Positions 35,800 to 48,640 of a stretch of DNA of 64,000 bases are shown here, one piece after another. This DNA comes from Pleurodeles waltl (lineage: Eukaryota; Chordata; Amphibia; Caudata; Salamandridae). Every line of letters begins with the position of its first letter. Position 1 is the first letter of the stretch. Under the pieces are notes generated by a model. It worked only from the letters and a program-made list of their open reading frames with translations, had not been told where the DNA came from and made no database searches. Location: positions 1,579,548,049 through 1,579,612,048 of the forward strand of contig NC_090445.1 in the NCBI RefSeq assembly GCF_031143425.1. Reading direction: 5' to 3'. The translations under genes were made by a program, and so were the position numbers.

Positions 35800-38700
35800 G
35801 TGTGTTGTTTTCCCTTTGCCCACTCAGTCACCCTTCAGTACTTAACTCCTTAATTGTTTCCTAAATTCTTCCATCCCAGCCTACCAAACAAATTGAAAAA
35901 TCCATCCTTGGCTTGTACCTCATTTTTATGGCTCTGTGAAGTGGTTCCAAAATATATTTCAGGGTTTCCCATAACAGATTTATTTTACGCCTGTTCAAAT
36001 GTTTCCCTTTAGACTTTTGTCTATACAGTGACTAAATAAGCCAAAGCTTAGGCACATGATGAATCAATGATCAGTGACACTTTTCTATTCTATATCAAAA
36101 GCTGCTCACTACTCACCTAATCCCTCTGCCTTACTCTGCAGTAGAGTAAGTCAAGTTTCCTTACTACTCAGCCAATGTATTTGTGAGAAAGAATTTGTGG
36201 GGGTGGATGAGGCCAGAGAGTAAAGTGGGTCTAGAAAGTGCTCGATTTGATTTCAAGCTTGGCATAATAGATAATCTGTGACAAATGTGACAAATACAAT
36301 CTATATAGCCCTTTCCTTTCCCTATAGTGCACCTTTTTCACCACTGTCTACTTACTGCAGACAGGAGAAATATATCTACATTTTATACATGACATGTGTG
36401 ACATATCTTATTTATTCATATGCCTCTTTGGAGTCAGGGTAGAAACTAAGTGAAAGACATTTGAGGAAGAGCAGGGCCATTGGAATTAAAGATAGATAAT
36501 TGTCAACTGCAGCCGCACCAGCTGCAGACAATAGCAAAATACTCAAAGCGCTGGCTAGCATGCTTCCATTAATTTGGCACAACAACTTGTACTTGATAAT
36601 GCATAATGGCTTAATCATAAATGAGTGGTCATTCATTTGTATTTTTCAATCAAAGTTTCTGTTTAGTTATTAGTTACTAGAAAAGGCTTTAAAATTAAAA
36701 AAAATGAAATCACAATTTTTTTAATCTGGTGTTATTCTGCCTCAGTTCTTATCTACCAGACAGTCAGTGCTTTTTATGTGAGGCATGTGTGGGTAAAAAA
36801 ATACAATTGGCCCTGTGACTCTCATAATCATAATCATAATACATTCCAATGTCCCTAGGGGGCCAGCAATGTAGTGCTATTATGTCACCCACTACCTACT
36901 TTTGAAGAAATGTTTGGACCAGCTCAGGATCCATAGAGACAGTGCCCCTTTTATTACATTTTTTGTTTTGGTGGGAGGGACTTGTTGTGGGTGGAGAGGG
37001 TAGGAAGGGAGTTGGGACAGGGTTTTCAAAAACGTTTAATATTTAACTTTTTGTTGGACTTTTTGGGGATGGGTCTATTTGCTTGGAGAGAGGGGTGGGT
37101 CTGTTTTGTGTGGAAAGGGTGAGTTTTGTAATTGTTAAAAATAAAAAGGTGATACATTATTTTACTTGATTTATGCCTCAAATGTTTATTTTGGTGTTTT
37201 TTGGTGTTTCAGTAGGAATTAATTACTAACTAAACAAGTTCACTTCAATCCATAGTTCTTCTCTTACCTGAATAGATGAAGCAAAGGAGGCTTCTTACTG
37301 CAGGGTTTTTCCCAATGTGACATCTCAAGGGGGTGGTAGGCAGCAATAGTAGCAGGCTTGTGTGCTAACAGGGAAGAGAGAAGGTACCAATCTCACCTCT
37401 GCAAACTCCAACTGCAGAATTAATGAAAGCGTTATCCATCACTGTCAACTAGATTGAAAGAAAGCAGAGAGTTAGTGGATCATATTATATAATAACTTTA
37501 GGAAGACTGAGACCAGACTACCACAAATACAGTATTTGCCACACAACAAAGAAGGCCTGATATGATAATAAAAACTAGCAATATCATCTTCTTCTGAGTA
37601 ATGGTGGGTAGCTAGTATTTAAAAACTAAACTTAGGAAATTAAATCGTGGAGTCAGGAGAAGTAGGCTCAGAGTCAGGATTGGTAGGACAATGTGAAGCA
37701 TTTATGCAACACACAAAAGAAGGCATGAATGATGATGTTGATGGGGCCGGTGTGGAATATTGCTGAGGTGATAGAAGGTCATGCAGTGAGTTAGTGTCAC
37801 TTTCACCACATCCGGCCCAGCATGTGTGTGATCCATTTATGGTGTAAAATTAAGTCACATCTCAATAAATCACACAGCCCGGGGAAATAGGGTTAGGGGC
37901 TTGATGAATGGATGAAAAAGGGAATTTAGCGAAAGGTGTGACAATGGCAAACACTACACAAAAGGAACCATGACAATATTCATTAGGCACTAAGCAGCAC
38001 ACCATCATCAATGTGCTGTGAAAGGAAATGATGATGGAATAAGTATGACAAGGTTCAGTTAAATGCATTGCAAACAGTGCTTCTGCCCCAGAAAGACCCA
38101 CAATAGTATATCTCTAAATGTTATGTCTTCTAGGTTTGAAAAATACAAATTATAGAGGGTTGAAGTTAACCCACCCAGTTCTACAAATTATGATTGTTAA
38201 AAGGAAAATTATAGTGTATTGCCAAATTGGGCTGTGCATCTCCATTCTTTTTGGATTGTCAGTCACTCTTGGCTGCCTGGCTTAACCTGTCTGGTAGGCA
38301 AACAGGAGTCTTGAGCTTTCACCAAGTTTTGTTTGTGCTGGAAAGGACTAGGAGAAGGCCTGCGTATTGAAAAAAAAACAATAACTGTCTTATAGAGTAA
38401 AGGAAAAAGGACAAAAGGAGGCAAGAAAAGCTTCATGGGGAGCCAAGAGTGTACTAAGAAAACCCAGAGGCAGAGCAAGAACATGAGAGGAGTTTGACGT
38501 CTGAGCCAGCAATGCAACAAACACATACTCAGCAGCCTTTTCCAACAATGCACCTCTCTCCAGTCCACAGAGCTTAGTGAGTACTAGGCCTCAGAGTCTT
38601 CACCATCATCATGGTTTCTCTTTGAAGTCGATAACTTTCTTTTTCTAGCTGTTGAGGTAGTCCTGCCCTGAATCCTCCCATCTTTCTCCTTCTGATTCTG

Positions 38701-39300
38701 AGGAACTCCGCCCCAATCCAAATCGAGTGAGGTAAACCTGTGTAGTCAAGTGCACTGAATGAATAGAGAAACAGAACTGGAATATTTTGTGTAGATTTGT
38801 GTTTGGTAACAAAAGTGACTGGTCTGGTATGAGGAAAGAGAAAAACAGAGTGGACCCTGCAGGTAAATTTCACTAAGTTTGAAAGACCAAAAACTTTCAG
38901 GAACAAATGATGAACCATCAGCCTCCAAACGCTGCATATCATTAGAATCAAGTTCACAAATTTGTTGAACTGAACTCCCTCCCTCTCTGTCAGTGACCAT
39001 ATACATCAATCATCACTGAATATATCACCACTCATTGGTGCAGCAGTTAGTAGTTACCTTTTCCAATCCAAGCACTGAGCTTGAACAAAATATTATCTCA
39101 TTAATTGGTAGCAAGTAGCAACATTTTGAAATTTGGCATAGGCACTGACAATCTTTTAATCATTGATCTTCTGGGGCAGCCCTAGATGATGTAGAAAAAC
39201 AAAGGATAGGCAATGGCATGTGAGGGAGTTAGGCATCGTCTCTAATGTCCTGAAGGGAATGTTGGAGCTTCTTCAATGCATACAGGTCCAACTTTAATCC
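35800..39300. other. unassigned DNA
   Basis: I see no confident coding family, terminal repeats or tandem arrays. The minus-strand frames at 38263-38568 and 38574-39009 overlap and show no known motif. They could be part of the neighbouring hAT element, but I cannot support that. Confidence 0.35.
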
Positions 39301-39315
39301 AGCCATATCATATGA

Positions 39316-39322
39316 GAAAAAA

Positions 39323-39414
<92 letters not shown>

Positions 39415-39416
39415 AG
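39316..39416. repeat. (GAAA)n microsatellite
   Basis: About 25 tandem GAAA units directly abut the truncated 5' edge of the L2 element. Confidence 0.97.
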
Positions 39417-39439
39417 AAGTTCAACGAGAAATATTTAAG

Positions 39440-40705
39440 GAGTTCAAAGAGACTGCACTCATTGCTGCCACAGACGACGTTAGGACCATGTTCGACGAAG
39501 GAGAAACCGCAGCACTCATCCTCCTGGACCTCTCTGCAGCTTTTGACACGGTATGTCATCACACTCTCCGCACACGCCTCCACAACGCTGGAATCCGCGA
39601 CAAGGCACTCGACTGGATCTCGTCATTTCTCTCAGGCAGAACCCAGAGAGTCCGCCTCCCACTGTTCCTTTCAGAAGCCTCCAGAATCATCTGTGGCGTT
39701 CCCCAAGGATCCTCGCTCAGCCCCACGCTCTTCAACGTTTACATGTCCCCCCTCGCCAACATCGCACAAACCCACCACATCAACATAGTTTCCTACGCAG
39801 ATGACACTCAGCTCATCCTCTCCCTCACGAAAGACCCTATAACTGCAAAGAACAACCTTCACAACGGACTTCACGCCACAACGGACTTCACACCATCGCC
39901 AGCTAGATGGAATCAAGCCACCTCAAGTTAAACACAGACAAGACAGAAATCCTCATCTCTGGCACCAACCCCTCAACTTGGAATGACTCCTGGTGGCCCA
40001 CCTCCCTAGGAACCGCGCCCTCACCCACCAACCACGCACACAACCTAGGCTTCATCTTGGACTCCACACTCAGCATGACTCAGCAGGTCAATGCCATCTC
40101 CTCTTCCTGCTACAACACTCTCCGCATGCTCCGCAAAATCTTCAAGTGGATTCCCGTCGAAACCAGGAAAACTGTCACCCGCTCCCTGCTCAGCAGCTGA
40201 TTGGACTGTGGAAAAGCCCTATATGCAGGAATAACAACCAAACTCCTAACAAAGCTTCAAAGAATCCAGAACGCATCCGCCCGCCTCATTCTGGACATCC
40301 TATGCCGCGACCACATTTTCCCCCACCTCAGAGACCTTCACTGGCTACCAGTATCAAAGAGGATCACCTTCAAACTCCTCATCCACGCACACAAGGCCCT
40401 CCATGACACAGGCCCAGCCTATCTCAATGACAAACTCACCTTCCACACCCCCACCCGCAATCTTCGCTCCGCCAGCCTCGCCCTCGCCTCCATCCCCGCA
40501 TCCGCCGCACTACCGCCAGAGGAAGATCCTTCTCTCACCTAGTCACCAAGACCTGGAACTCCCTACCGCTCCACCTTCGCCAGACCCAAGACCTCTTGAC
40601 ATTCAGGAAATGCCTCAAGACATGGCTCTACGATCAGTAGCTCCCTCCCCAGTGCCTAGAGACCCTAACGGGTGATTAGTGCTCTCTATAAATCCTTGAT
40701 TGATT
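39440..40705 (+). pseudogene. L2-type LINE, 5'-truncated reverse transcriptase and 3' tail
   Basis: The frame begins in the RT domain: ETALIAATDDVRT near 39451, LLDLSAAFDTVCHHTL near 39520-39570, GVPQGSSLSPTLFNVYM near 39696-39746 and the catalytic YADD near 39796. A frameshift near 39900 moves to a frame with LKLNTDKTEILI, LGFILDSTLSM and, after a TGA at 40198-40200, LTKLQRIQNASARLI and LHWLPVSKRITFKLL. This order is typical of the L2/CR1 group. The 3' end is a short TGATT repeat (about 40698-40710), the usual tail of L2 elements. It cannot be active: the endonuclease is missing. Confidence 0.88.
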
Positions 40706-40902
40706 GATTGGTGACACTGGCATACGCAGACCCTGAAGTAGAGTTTGTCCTCAAACTCAGGTGGTTCACCCAGAAGTTAGTCAGCAAACATACTTGATTC
40801 TGACCAATTATCATCTTCCCCATCCTGTGGTGTTTTGGTAACAGTTTAATCAGGTGGTATAAAATACTGGTCCATTTTGATCATGGTTAATCTCTCCACG
40901 TT

Positions 40903-43900
40903 TTAAGGCAAGAGACTGGTCCTTCTCACTGTAACAAATGCACCAGCTGCAGGGAACACACATTCAGCAGACATGCAGGCAAAAGGACAAGCTAGATACT
41001 TTATTGCCAGCTTGCTGAGCTCTGGCCATTGGTGCATTTTCCCATACCAATGCACCAATGGGTTTTTATCCGCAGACACCTCTTTTGGGTCATTCAGATA
41101 CTCCTGGAACATCATCTGAAGTGTCATTTGTGCTGCCACTTGCTCGACCTCTTTTGCCTTTGTTTCTGCACTGGACTTAAGGCCTGCCACTTGTAACCAA
41201 GCCAAAGCAGAGGCTTGGTCTGACTCTTCTGATGCTGTTGTTGCAGGTGTTCTTGTTGCTGGTGTTGACTGCTGTGAGACAAGACTGCCCTCTCTAGAGG
41301 TTGAAGGTGTCACCCCAGAATGGCAGAGTGGGACTCTAAGTTTAAGCCGTTCTTCTTCCAGTTCTCTGGCTTCCTCAAAAATTAAACTCTTGCATTTTGA
41401 AACATCCTCTTCAGAAAAAGGAATGAAATAGGATAGAATTTTTTTTGTAGCCTGGATCAAGTAGGATGGCACAGATGTACTCTTCAGATGAAATAACATT
41501 ATGTTGCAGCTTTGCATTACAGGTCAAGAGATAGCTTAGGCTCTCAAACAAGGTATGCGCTTCTGGGTTTTCATTCACACCTCCAAGTGCGAACCTTTCA
41601 GACACATTCTTTGGCTGGTCCTCTAGCAGGGATAGCTTGGCCCATCATACTGTCCTCCTTGCTAACCTCTAGTGTGAAAACCCCAGAAGGGAGCAGCATC
41701 TGTGTCAGGCATTTGACTAAGCCACATTTATTTGCATCCATGGTCATAGCTTTCCCAAATGCATCCCCTCCTTTTAGAAAGACATAGCCATTGATCTGTC
41801 TGTATTGCTCAAACAGATGTCGCAACATATAATAGGTTGAGGTCTAACGTGTTGGCAACTTCTGTATCAGGGCCTTAACTGGTACTCTGTTATCACGCTG
41901 ATTGCTTTAAAAGAAGGACTGAAATGAGCGCAGATTCGTCTGAAGGTGGTCAGTATGTGGCTGACTATGGCCCTCATTACAATCGCCGGGATCAGCGCTG
42001 ACAGTGAACAGAAGTCCGACAGCGCACAGGACCCTCCTCCAGCTCCATACTAAACATCCAGCTGGACCAGTGGCGGCCCAGCTGGAAGCTGGGAGCGGGC
42101 CTGAACATTGATGCCGTAAATCGGGCAGTGAAATGCACGATGGGGCTGTGCATGGGGGCCCCTGCACTGCCCATGCCAAGTGAACTCATTCCGCTAGCCT
42201 TTCCCTGGTGGTGTAAACCACCAGGGTAAGACTGGTGGAATCGGACTCATTATCCGGCGGGTATCGCTGCTTGCAGCACTGCCCTGTCGGATCAGAAACG
42301 CCGCCACCGCCAGGCTGCTTGGTGGCGGGAGCCTGGCGGTGGCAGCGTTTCATCCGTTGCGGTTCTGCACGTTCAGTGTATGGCGGTCTGGACGGCCATG
42401 CCGTGGCAGAATTTACCATCACCGCCGGCATGACGGTCCAGACCACCATGTTAGTAATGACCACCTATGTCATCTTTTTAGAGAAAGTCTTGCACTACCA
42501 GGTTGATGCAGTGCGCCAAACACAGGACCCTGAAATAGCCACTGTCTGCCATGGCCTTAACTATGTTACTGCCATTGTCTGTGACAACAAATCCAATACG
42601 GAGACCTCTGGGTAGCAGCCATTCAGACTCCTTGCTATTAAGTTCTTCCAAGATCTTTGCAGGGTGAGGTCACTGAGGTGGGTGAATCTGGCTCACTGCT
42701 GAGGACAGGGTGCTTTGCGTGAGGATGTCACCTTCTTCCTCACCTTCCGCCGTGATTTTACCAGTTGTAGCTGATTGTTCCAGTCTCTCCTTACCTTCAC
42801 CACTGCAATCACGTTCAAACATTTCTTAAAGATGCTCCTCCCACCGGATTGCTTGATTTTGTTTTTATATGGTTCATCTGGCCTCCAGTACCAAAATGTG
42901 AACCAGGCTTGCCTCGACGAACACTCCTGTGGCAAATGGAGCACATTACAATGTTCTCCTCCTGTGTGCTCATCATAAAAAGCCCCAAACTGGGGAAGAG
43001 TACAGTCTTATTGGGCCAATGTCTGAAGAACAACTTGAGGTAGGTGTGTGTGTCAATTGCCTCTCTACAGTGCATACTTCTACTGAGGTATTGGTTGGTG
43101 CAGGTCTCTATTGAGGCCTTACAAATATGGGAGATGGTGGTGCTGCCTGTGCAACACAAAAGGATGATGGACAGAGTGCTAAAACTTTTCAAACACTCAC
43201 TCCCCAGACGCAGATCTGGGTTTAATCCTTTGTTCTTTTACTCACCATGCCACCCCAGTTTGAACCCAGCCATATGCAAATCAGTCTTGACCCTGTGGGA
43301 ACAGTCCAGCCCCAACTGCCAGGCCAGGGTACTGCCTGTGCCATATCCCTCGGAGCTGGTTGGATAGTAATGTCAGACTCCTCTGTGCCAGCTTCCACAA
43401 TGTCTGGCTCTTTATCACCATCCTCTTCAACATCATCCCCATCCATCACTCTAAGGCTTTCTGGAACTTTTCTTTTCTCTTACCTCTCCTAGAGTCTGCG
43501 GGACTCTGCCGAAGTCCACTCCATGTCCTTATCATCGTTATCAGAGTTGGTGCTTGGAGAAGATGGTGGAGTAGTACCCTTCCTTTTTCTTGCTGGAGAT
43601 ATGGGAGCCATTGATTCTAAAAGAGGAGGTCTTTGCTTGGCACGCTCGACCTCCTGTTCTGCTCCAACTTCGGGAAGTCTGCTATTGCTGGCTGAGGCTG
43701 CTGTCCACCTTGCTCTGTTTCCTGAAATGATTGGGTACTACTTTGCAAAAGGGACAAATCCAATTCAGCATCTCTGCTCATCGGTGTCTCCATGATTTCA
43801 GTTGCTGCCTCACTGACAGACATGGTCTTGGGCTTAGGTTGGGGTGTTGCTGTTGATGTGGGAGTGCAACTCCCAGGTTCCTCCCCAGAGACCGGTGTGG

Positions 43901-43907
43901 CAGGCAC
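40903..43907 (-). pseudogene. hAT transposase with BED zinc finger, broken
   Basis: Reading the minus strand, 43907-43617 gives an acidic, Gln-rich N-terminal region. A BED finger is at about 42950-42830 (CSICHRSV ... FGTGGQMNHIK, Cys-x2-Cys and a His). The catalytic core has VVTDNGSN at 42571-42588 and CLAHCINLVVQ at about 42495-42525, just before a MITE (41969-42465). Beyond it come the TR*TSTYYMLRHLFEQ segment near 41800-41860, where a stop replaces the usual Trp, and the C-terminal dimerisation region PLVHWYGKMHQWPELSKLA with AECVFPAAG near 40940-41050. The hAT group cuts and pastes with 8-bp duplications. Several frameshifts and stops make this copy dead. I could not identify its terminal repeats. 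Confidence 0.78.
41969..42465. mobile_element. Harbinger MITE, family A, inside the hAT transposase
   Basis: This 497-bp element runs from GGCCCTCATTACAATCGCC to the inverse of GGTGGTCATTACTAACATGG. TAT is at 41966-41968 and 42466-42468. hAT text is recognisable on both sides. The middle (GGGGCCCCTGCACTGCC type, near 42120-42185) is shared with the MITE at 62095-62645. Confidence 0.88.
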
Positions 43908-44216
43908 ACCGGTCTCCCAAAAAAGGTTGTGATTGGCACGCCACTGGTGAAAAGCTGCTTATTCTCACTGACCACTTCCTTTGGAAGAAACTTTCTTTGG
44001 GGCCGTCTTAAGCTCTAATTTGGCAGTGGTACTAAGATAAACAAGGGGAAGAGTTTGAAGGACTGAAGTAACTGTAAGGCCTTCTCTTTAACAGTACGGA
44101 AGGTGATGTGAGGTCTCTTCTCTTGTGCACCTAAAAGCATCCAACCAAGAAAAACATGTAGTTAGTGAAATGTGGCATTGTTGCAGGTTGAAACAGTACA
44201 GCAAAATGCAATCTTA

Positions 44217-44775
44217 GGGGCTCATTACGAGGCCGGCGGTCCTGATACCGCCAGCCTCGCGGTGACGATCAGATCACCTCAGTCCAGGCAGTCCAGCCGC
44301 CACATTACGACCCTGGTGGTTAGACCGCCAGGGGACTGCCATCCCCACCAGGAACATAGTTCCCAACGGGCCTATGGTGGTCTGAGTTGTGGTCAGCTAC
44401 AGTGGCGCTGCACTCAGCAGAGCCATGCTGATTACAACTAAACTTTGCACCAGCCTTTTGATGGCCAAGCCATGAAAAGGCTGAGGGAAAGCCAATGCAA
44501 GGCCTTCCCTGCCCAGCACCCTCGGAATGCGCACGGTCTGCTTTGCAAACAGTGCACTTTGTGAGGGTGATGATGTGCTAGGATATTGGCCTCGGCTCCC
44601 TTATGGGAGGCAAGACCAGTACCGTAGCACTGTTCACACTTAATACAATGTTACCGCCGGTTAACCTAGTGGGAACATTGTAATAGGACGGAGGGGACAC
44701 AACCGGCATGCAGCAGTGTCCTTCCTGTGAGTTTGGTGGTCGGCTCGTCCAACTGCCAAACTCATAATGAGAGAG
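44217..44775. mobile_element. Harbinger MITE, family A (same subfamily as 944-1501)
   Basis: The ends are GGGGCTCATTACGAG and, inverted, CTCTCTCATTATGAG. The interior matches the element at 944-1501 over CGGCTCCCTTAWGGG and the CAGTGCAC...GTGAGGGT region. No convincing target duplication is left (TTA against GTG), so the right edge may have mutated or been lost. Confidence 0.7.
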
Positions 44776-45265
44776 GTGCATGGGTAAATGGAATAATCAT
44801 TGAACAAAACTATGGTGGCAAGTTGGTCCAGGGGAAATGGAATAATCATTAAAAAATGAATTATGCTGCTGATTTGTCTGCGGTGTTCTACAGCCAGGGT
44901 GTCCAAGAGGAAACTGAATTATAATACACCTAAAGAAAATGAATGCTGTAGTGCGGCTTTGCACCTTTGGTGGATGGATGGATGGAGAAGTGGATATGGA
45001 TGGATGGATTGATCAAGGCAAAATGCAGAATTAAAAAAATTAAATTAAAATTAAATTAAAAAAGCAAGAATTAAAAAAAAAAATTTGAAAATGAAAATAA
45101 GACACTAAAATAACAAAAATAAAATAAAATAGAGGATAAAAATTAAATAAAAATTGATTAAAAATAACTGAATAAAATATTAAAATAAAAAAATTAAAAT
45201 AGAAAATAAAAATTAAAATTAAAATATAAACTTAAATAAGCAAATGATCAATAATTAACAATGTT
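44776..45265. repeat. low-complexity DNA, GGAT and AAAATTAAA simple repeats
   Basis: 44970-45010 is GGATGGAT-rich. 45030-45250 consists almost only of A-rich AAAATTAAAAT words. There is no gene. Confidence 0.85.
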
Positions 45266-45267
45266 TG

Positions 45268-45955
45268 TATGTAGGTCTATGGCAAAGACACACTGGCTGA
45301 ATGTACAAAATGGCTGCCAGCCACATGGGAAAACAACAACAAGGACCAAGGACGCATGGCACACATAGAACATATGCAAGCCTGTTGCAAAGAGGGACTG
45401 GATGGATGGACAAAATGGCCACCAGCTACATGGTCAAACAGCAACAAGAAGGAGCAAGGAGGCATGGGTAACAAAGAAAGACTGCATGCAAGCCTATGGC
45501 AAAGGGACACTGGCTGGATGGACAAAATGGCCACCAGCCACATGGTCAAACAACAACAACAAGGACCATGGAGACATGAGGGTCAACGAAATAACACATG
45601 CAAGCCTAAGGCAAAGGAACACTGGATGCAAGCCACATGGTCAAACAACAACAAAATGGAGCAAATAGGCATGTGTAACAAAGAAAGAACACACGCAAGC
45701 CTATGGCAAAAAATACTAGCTGCATGCACAAAATGGCTGCCAACCACATGGTCAATCAACAAAAACAAGGAGGAAGGAGAACAAAGAAGAACACATGCAA
45801 TCCTATGGCAAAGACACACAGAAAATAGCCACCAGGCACATGGTCAAACAACAACTGGAGGTCAAAGTACACATGTAAGCCTGTGGACATAGACTATACA
45901 AGGTGGTCCCTGGCCACACGGTATGGAGAACAAAGACAAATGGTGGATGAAGACA
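45268..45955. repeat. minisatellite, units of about 95-113 bp, seven copies
   Basis: GCAAGCCTATGGCAAAG-like unit starts recur near 45271, 45375, 45488, 45600, 45694, 45797 and 45876, each followed by CATGGTCAAACAACAAC. Open frames across it on both strands (45356-45892, 45277-45549) vary with the repeat and show no family. The Ty3/gypsy element starts 60 bases downstream. Confidence 0.9.
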
Positions 45956-46015
45956 CACACACACACACAAAATGGCCATAAGGAGGATTGGTAGTAACAC
46001 TGAAGAAAACATTAA

Positions 46016-48162
46016 TGTTAGAAATGCAGTCTATGGTTGGCAGTCAGTTTACCTCCTGTCCAAGCAAGGACCCTCACTCTAGTCAGGGTAAGTCACACAC
46101 AATCCAAATTATCCTGGGCCCACCCTTTGGTAGCTTGGCACTGAGCAGTCAGGCTTAACTTAGAAGGCAATGTGTAAAGTATTTGAGCAATAAATCATGC
46201 ATAGCACAGTAGAACACCACAAAAATACACCACAGTGTTTAGAAAAATATATAATATATATCTGGATAAATGCAGGTCAAAATGAATAAAATGCAATAAG
46301 TATATTTTGGAATATCACTGTAAAATGATATAAAGTGTCTTTAGTCTCTTAAAAGCAATAAATGTCTCTTGCAAGCACAAAGTACCTGGTTTGCGTTCAA
46401 CATCTCCTCAAAGAACCTCATAGGAGGAGATGCATGGAAAACAGGAAAGTGTGTGTCATTTATTTTTCACGCAGAAAAGGCTTTGCGTTGATTTCCGGCG
46501 CTTGGTCTTGGATCCTCTTCGGGTTGCGGTGTTTTCGGACACCCCGGGGATGATTCGTGGAATTCCAGCGCTGATAAGACAAAGTCACAGGGGCTGCGTC
46601 GAGCCGGTGAGTGCTGCGTGGAAATTTCTACCACACGGCAGGCACTGCATCGATTCCTCTCTAGAAGTCGGGCTGCATCATTCCGGCTTGGCTATGCATC
46701 GATCCAGTGGGCCATGCATCGAATATCCGGTCTCTACGCTGGCACTGCATCGATCTTCTCCTTGCAAAGTCAGGTTGCAGTGTTCTGGTTCGAGATGCAG
46801 TGAATTTTTCACCGGGATGCAGGCTCTATGCGTTTTCTGCTGGCTGTGCGTCGATTTCCACTGCACAGGGAGTTCTTCTTGCAGGAATTAAATCTTTTTG
46901 GTCCTGAGACTTCAGGGAATAGGAGGCAAACTCTATCCAATCCCTTGGAGAGCACTTCCAGCACAGCCAGAGAGCAGCAAGGCTGCAGGGCAACAGCAAG
47001 GCAGCAGCCCTTCACAGAAAGCAGTCAGGTGAGTCCTTTGGGCAGCCAAGCCGTTCTTCTTGGCAGGTTGCAGGATCTCTTCCCCAGGAAGTGTCTGAGC
47101 TGGTAGGAGCAGAGGCCCTGTTTAAATACCCAAATGTGCCTTTGAAGTGGGGGAGATTTCAAAGAGTGGCTTAGAAGTGCACAAGGTCCTCTTTCTGTTC
47201 AATCCTGTCTGCCAGGGTCCCAGTAGGGTGTGTGGCAGTCCTTTGTGTGAGGGCTGGTTACTGTCCTTTGACATGTAAGTGTCAGGCCCCCCACCCTCCA
47301 AGCCCAGGAAGACCCATTCAAAAAGCAGATGTATGCAAGTGAGGCTGAGCATCAAATAAATGCACAAGGGAGCTGTCAACTGAACCTTACGAGAAGTGGA
47401 TTGTAAGCCACAGAAGGATTTAAATGCCGATAAATGCTCACTTTCTAAAAGTGGCATTTCTAAAATAGTAATATTAAATCCAACTTCACCAGTCAGCAGG
47501 ATTTTGTAGTACCATTCTGGCCATACTAAATATGACCTCCCTACTCCTTTCAGATCAGCAGCTACCACTCAAACAGTATATGAGGGTAGCCCTAATGTTA
47601 GCCTGTGAAAGGAGCAGGCCTCACAGCAGTGTAAAAACAAATTTAGGAGTTTTACACTACCAGGACATGTAAACTACACAGGTACATGTCCTGCCTTTTG
47701 CCTACACTGCACCCGGCCCTATGGGTTACCTAGGGCCTACCTTAGGGGTGACTTATATGTAGAAAAAAGGGAGTTTTAGGCTTGGCAAGTACTTTTAAAT
47801 GTCAAGTCGAATTGGCAGTGAAACTGCACACACAGGCCTTGCAATGGCAGGCCTGAGACAAAGTTAAGGAGCTACTTAAGTGGGTGGCACAATCAGTGCT
47901 GCAGGCCCACTAGTAGCATTTAATCTACAGGCGCTGGGCACATATAGTGCACTTTACTAGGGACTTATAAGTAAATTAAATCATCCAATTGTGTATGATC
48001 CAATGTTATAATTTTTAAAGGGAAAGAGGATATGCACTTTAGCACTGGTTAGCACTGGTAAAGTGTGCATAGTCTTAAAACCAGCAAAAACAGTATCCAA
48101 AAAGTGGAGGGAGGCAGGGAAAAAGTTAGGGGTGACCGCCCTAAGGCTGTCAGGTCTAACAT
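46016..48162 (-). mobile_element. 3' LTR of a Gmr1-like Ty3/gypsy element
   Basis: This 2147-bp LTR lies in the minus orientation. On that strand it starts TGTTAGACC and ends TTTCTAACA, giving TGTTA...TAACA inverted ends. The plus-strand beginning TGTTAGAAATG and the following text are repeated at 61773, the other LTR. Next to it (48163-48172) is a G-rich run, GGGGGGACACA on the minus strand, in the place of a polypurine tract. The two LTRs differ at many positions, so the insertion is not young. Confidence 0.88.
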
Positions 48163-48229
48163 GTGTCCCCCCAGCTGAAAGTGGGGACAGCTACCCAACC
48201 TCCTGGGAGCTCTCATCGCTAAGGCGGAA

Positions 48230-48640
48230 TTATCTGGAGAGACCATCAGCGTTGGTGTGGTCAATCCCCGGGTGATGCTTCACCGTAAAGTCCATCCCCT
48301 GCAGGGAAATGGACCACCTCAAGAGTTTAGAATTCTCGCCCCTCATCTGCATGAGCCATCTGAGGGGCCTGTGGTCTGTCTGAACCTGGAAGTGAGTCCC
48401 AAACAGGTATGGTCTCAGCTTCTTCAGTGCCTAGACCACAGCAAATGCTTCTCTCTCAATAGCACACCCCCTCTGTTCCCGCAGTAATAGTCTTCTGCTA
48501 ATAAAGACTACTGGTTGGTCTAGGCCCTCCTCATTTAGCTGTGCTAGAACGGCCCCTATGCCATGCTCTGAAGCGTCTGTCTGCACAATAAACTCCTGGG
48601 AGTAGTCAGGGGGCCGTGCACATGGCTTCCTTCAGGGAGT
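48230..48640 (-). pseudogene. Ty3/gypsy RNase H domain
   Basis: The minus strand shows FIVQTDASEHGIGAVLAQL, then CAIEREAFAVV and QTDHRPLRWL, which supply the acidic catalytic residues. It ends in HTNADGLSR and a TAA at 48230-48232, the usual end of gypsy pol. One TAG near 48435 interrupts it. This domain would remove RNA from the RNA-DNA hybrid during reverse transcription. It is the last pol domain before the LTR. Confidence 0.82.

Noticed and set aside
39308..39583. Poly-(FLSFFLS) minus-strand frame resembling a membrane protein
   Set aside because: It is the translation of the (GAAA)n microsatellite.
45356..45892. 178-residue open frame with repeated Trp/Lys/Met segments
   Set aside because: It runs through a minisatellite of irregular 95-113-bp units. 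The apparent protein repeats come from DNA repeats and no family matches.
46362..47106. Open frames in the LTR as genes
   Set aside because: They lie within the LTR, have no family resemblance and differ between the two LTR copies.
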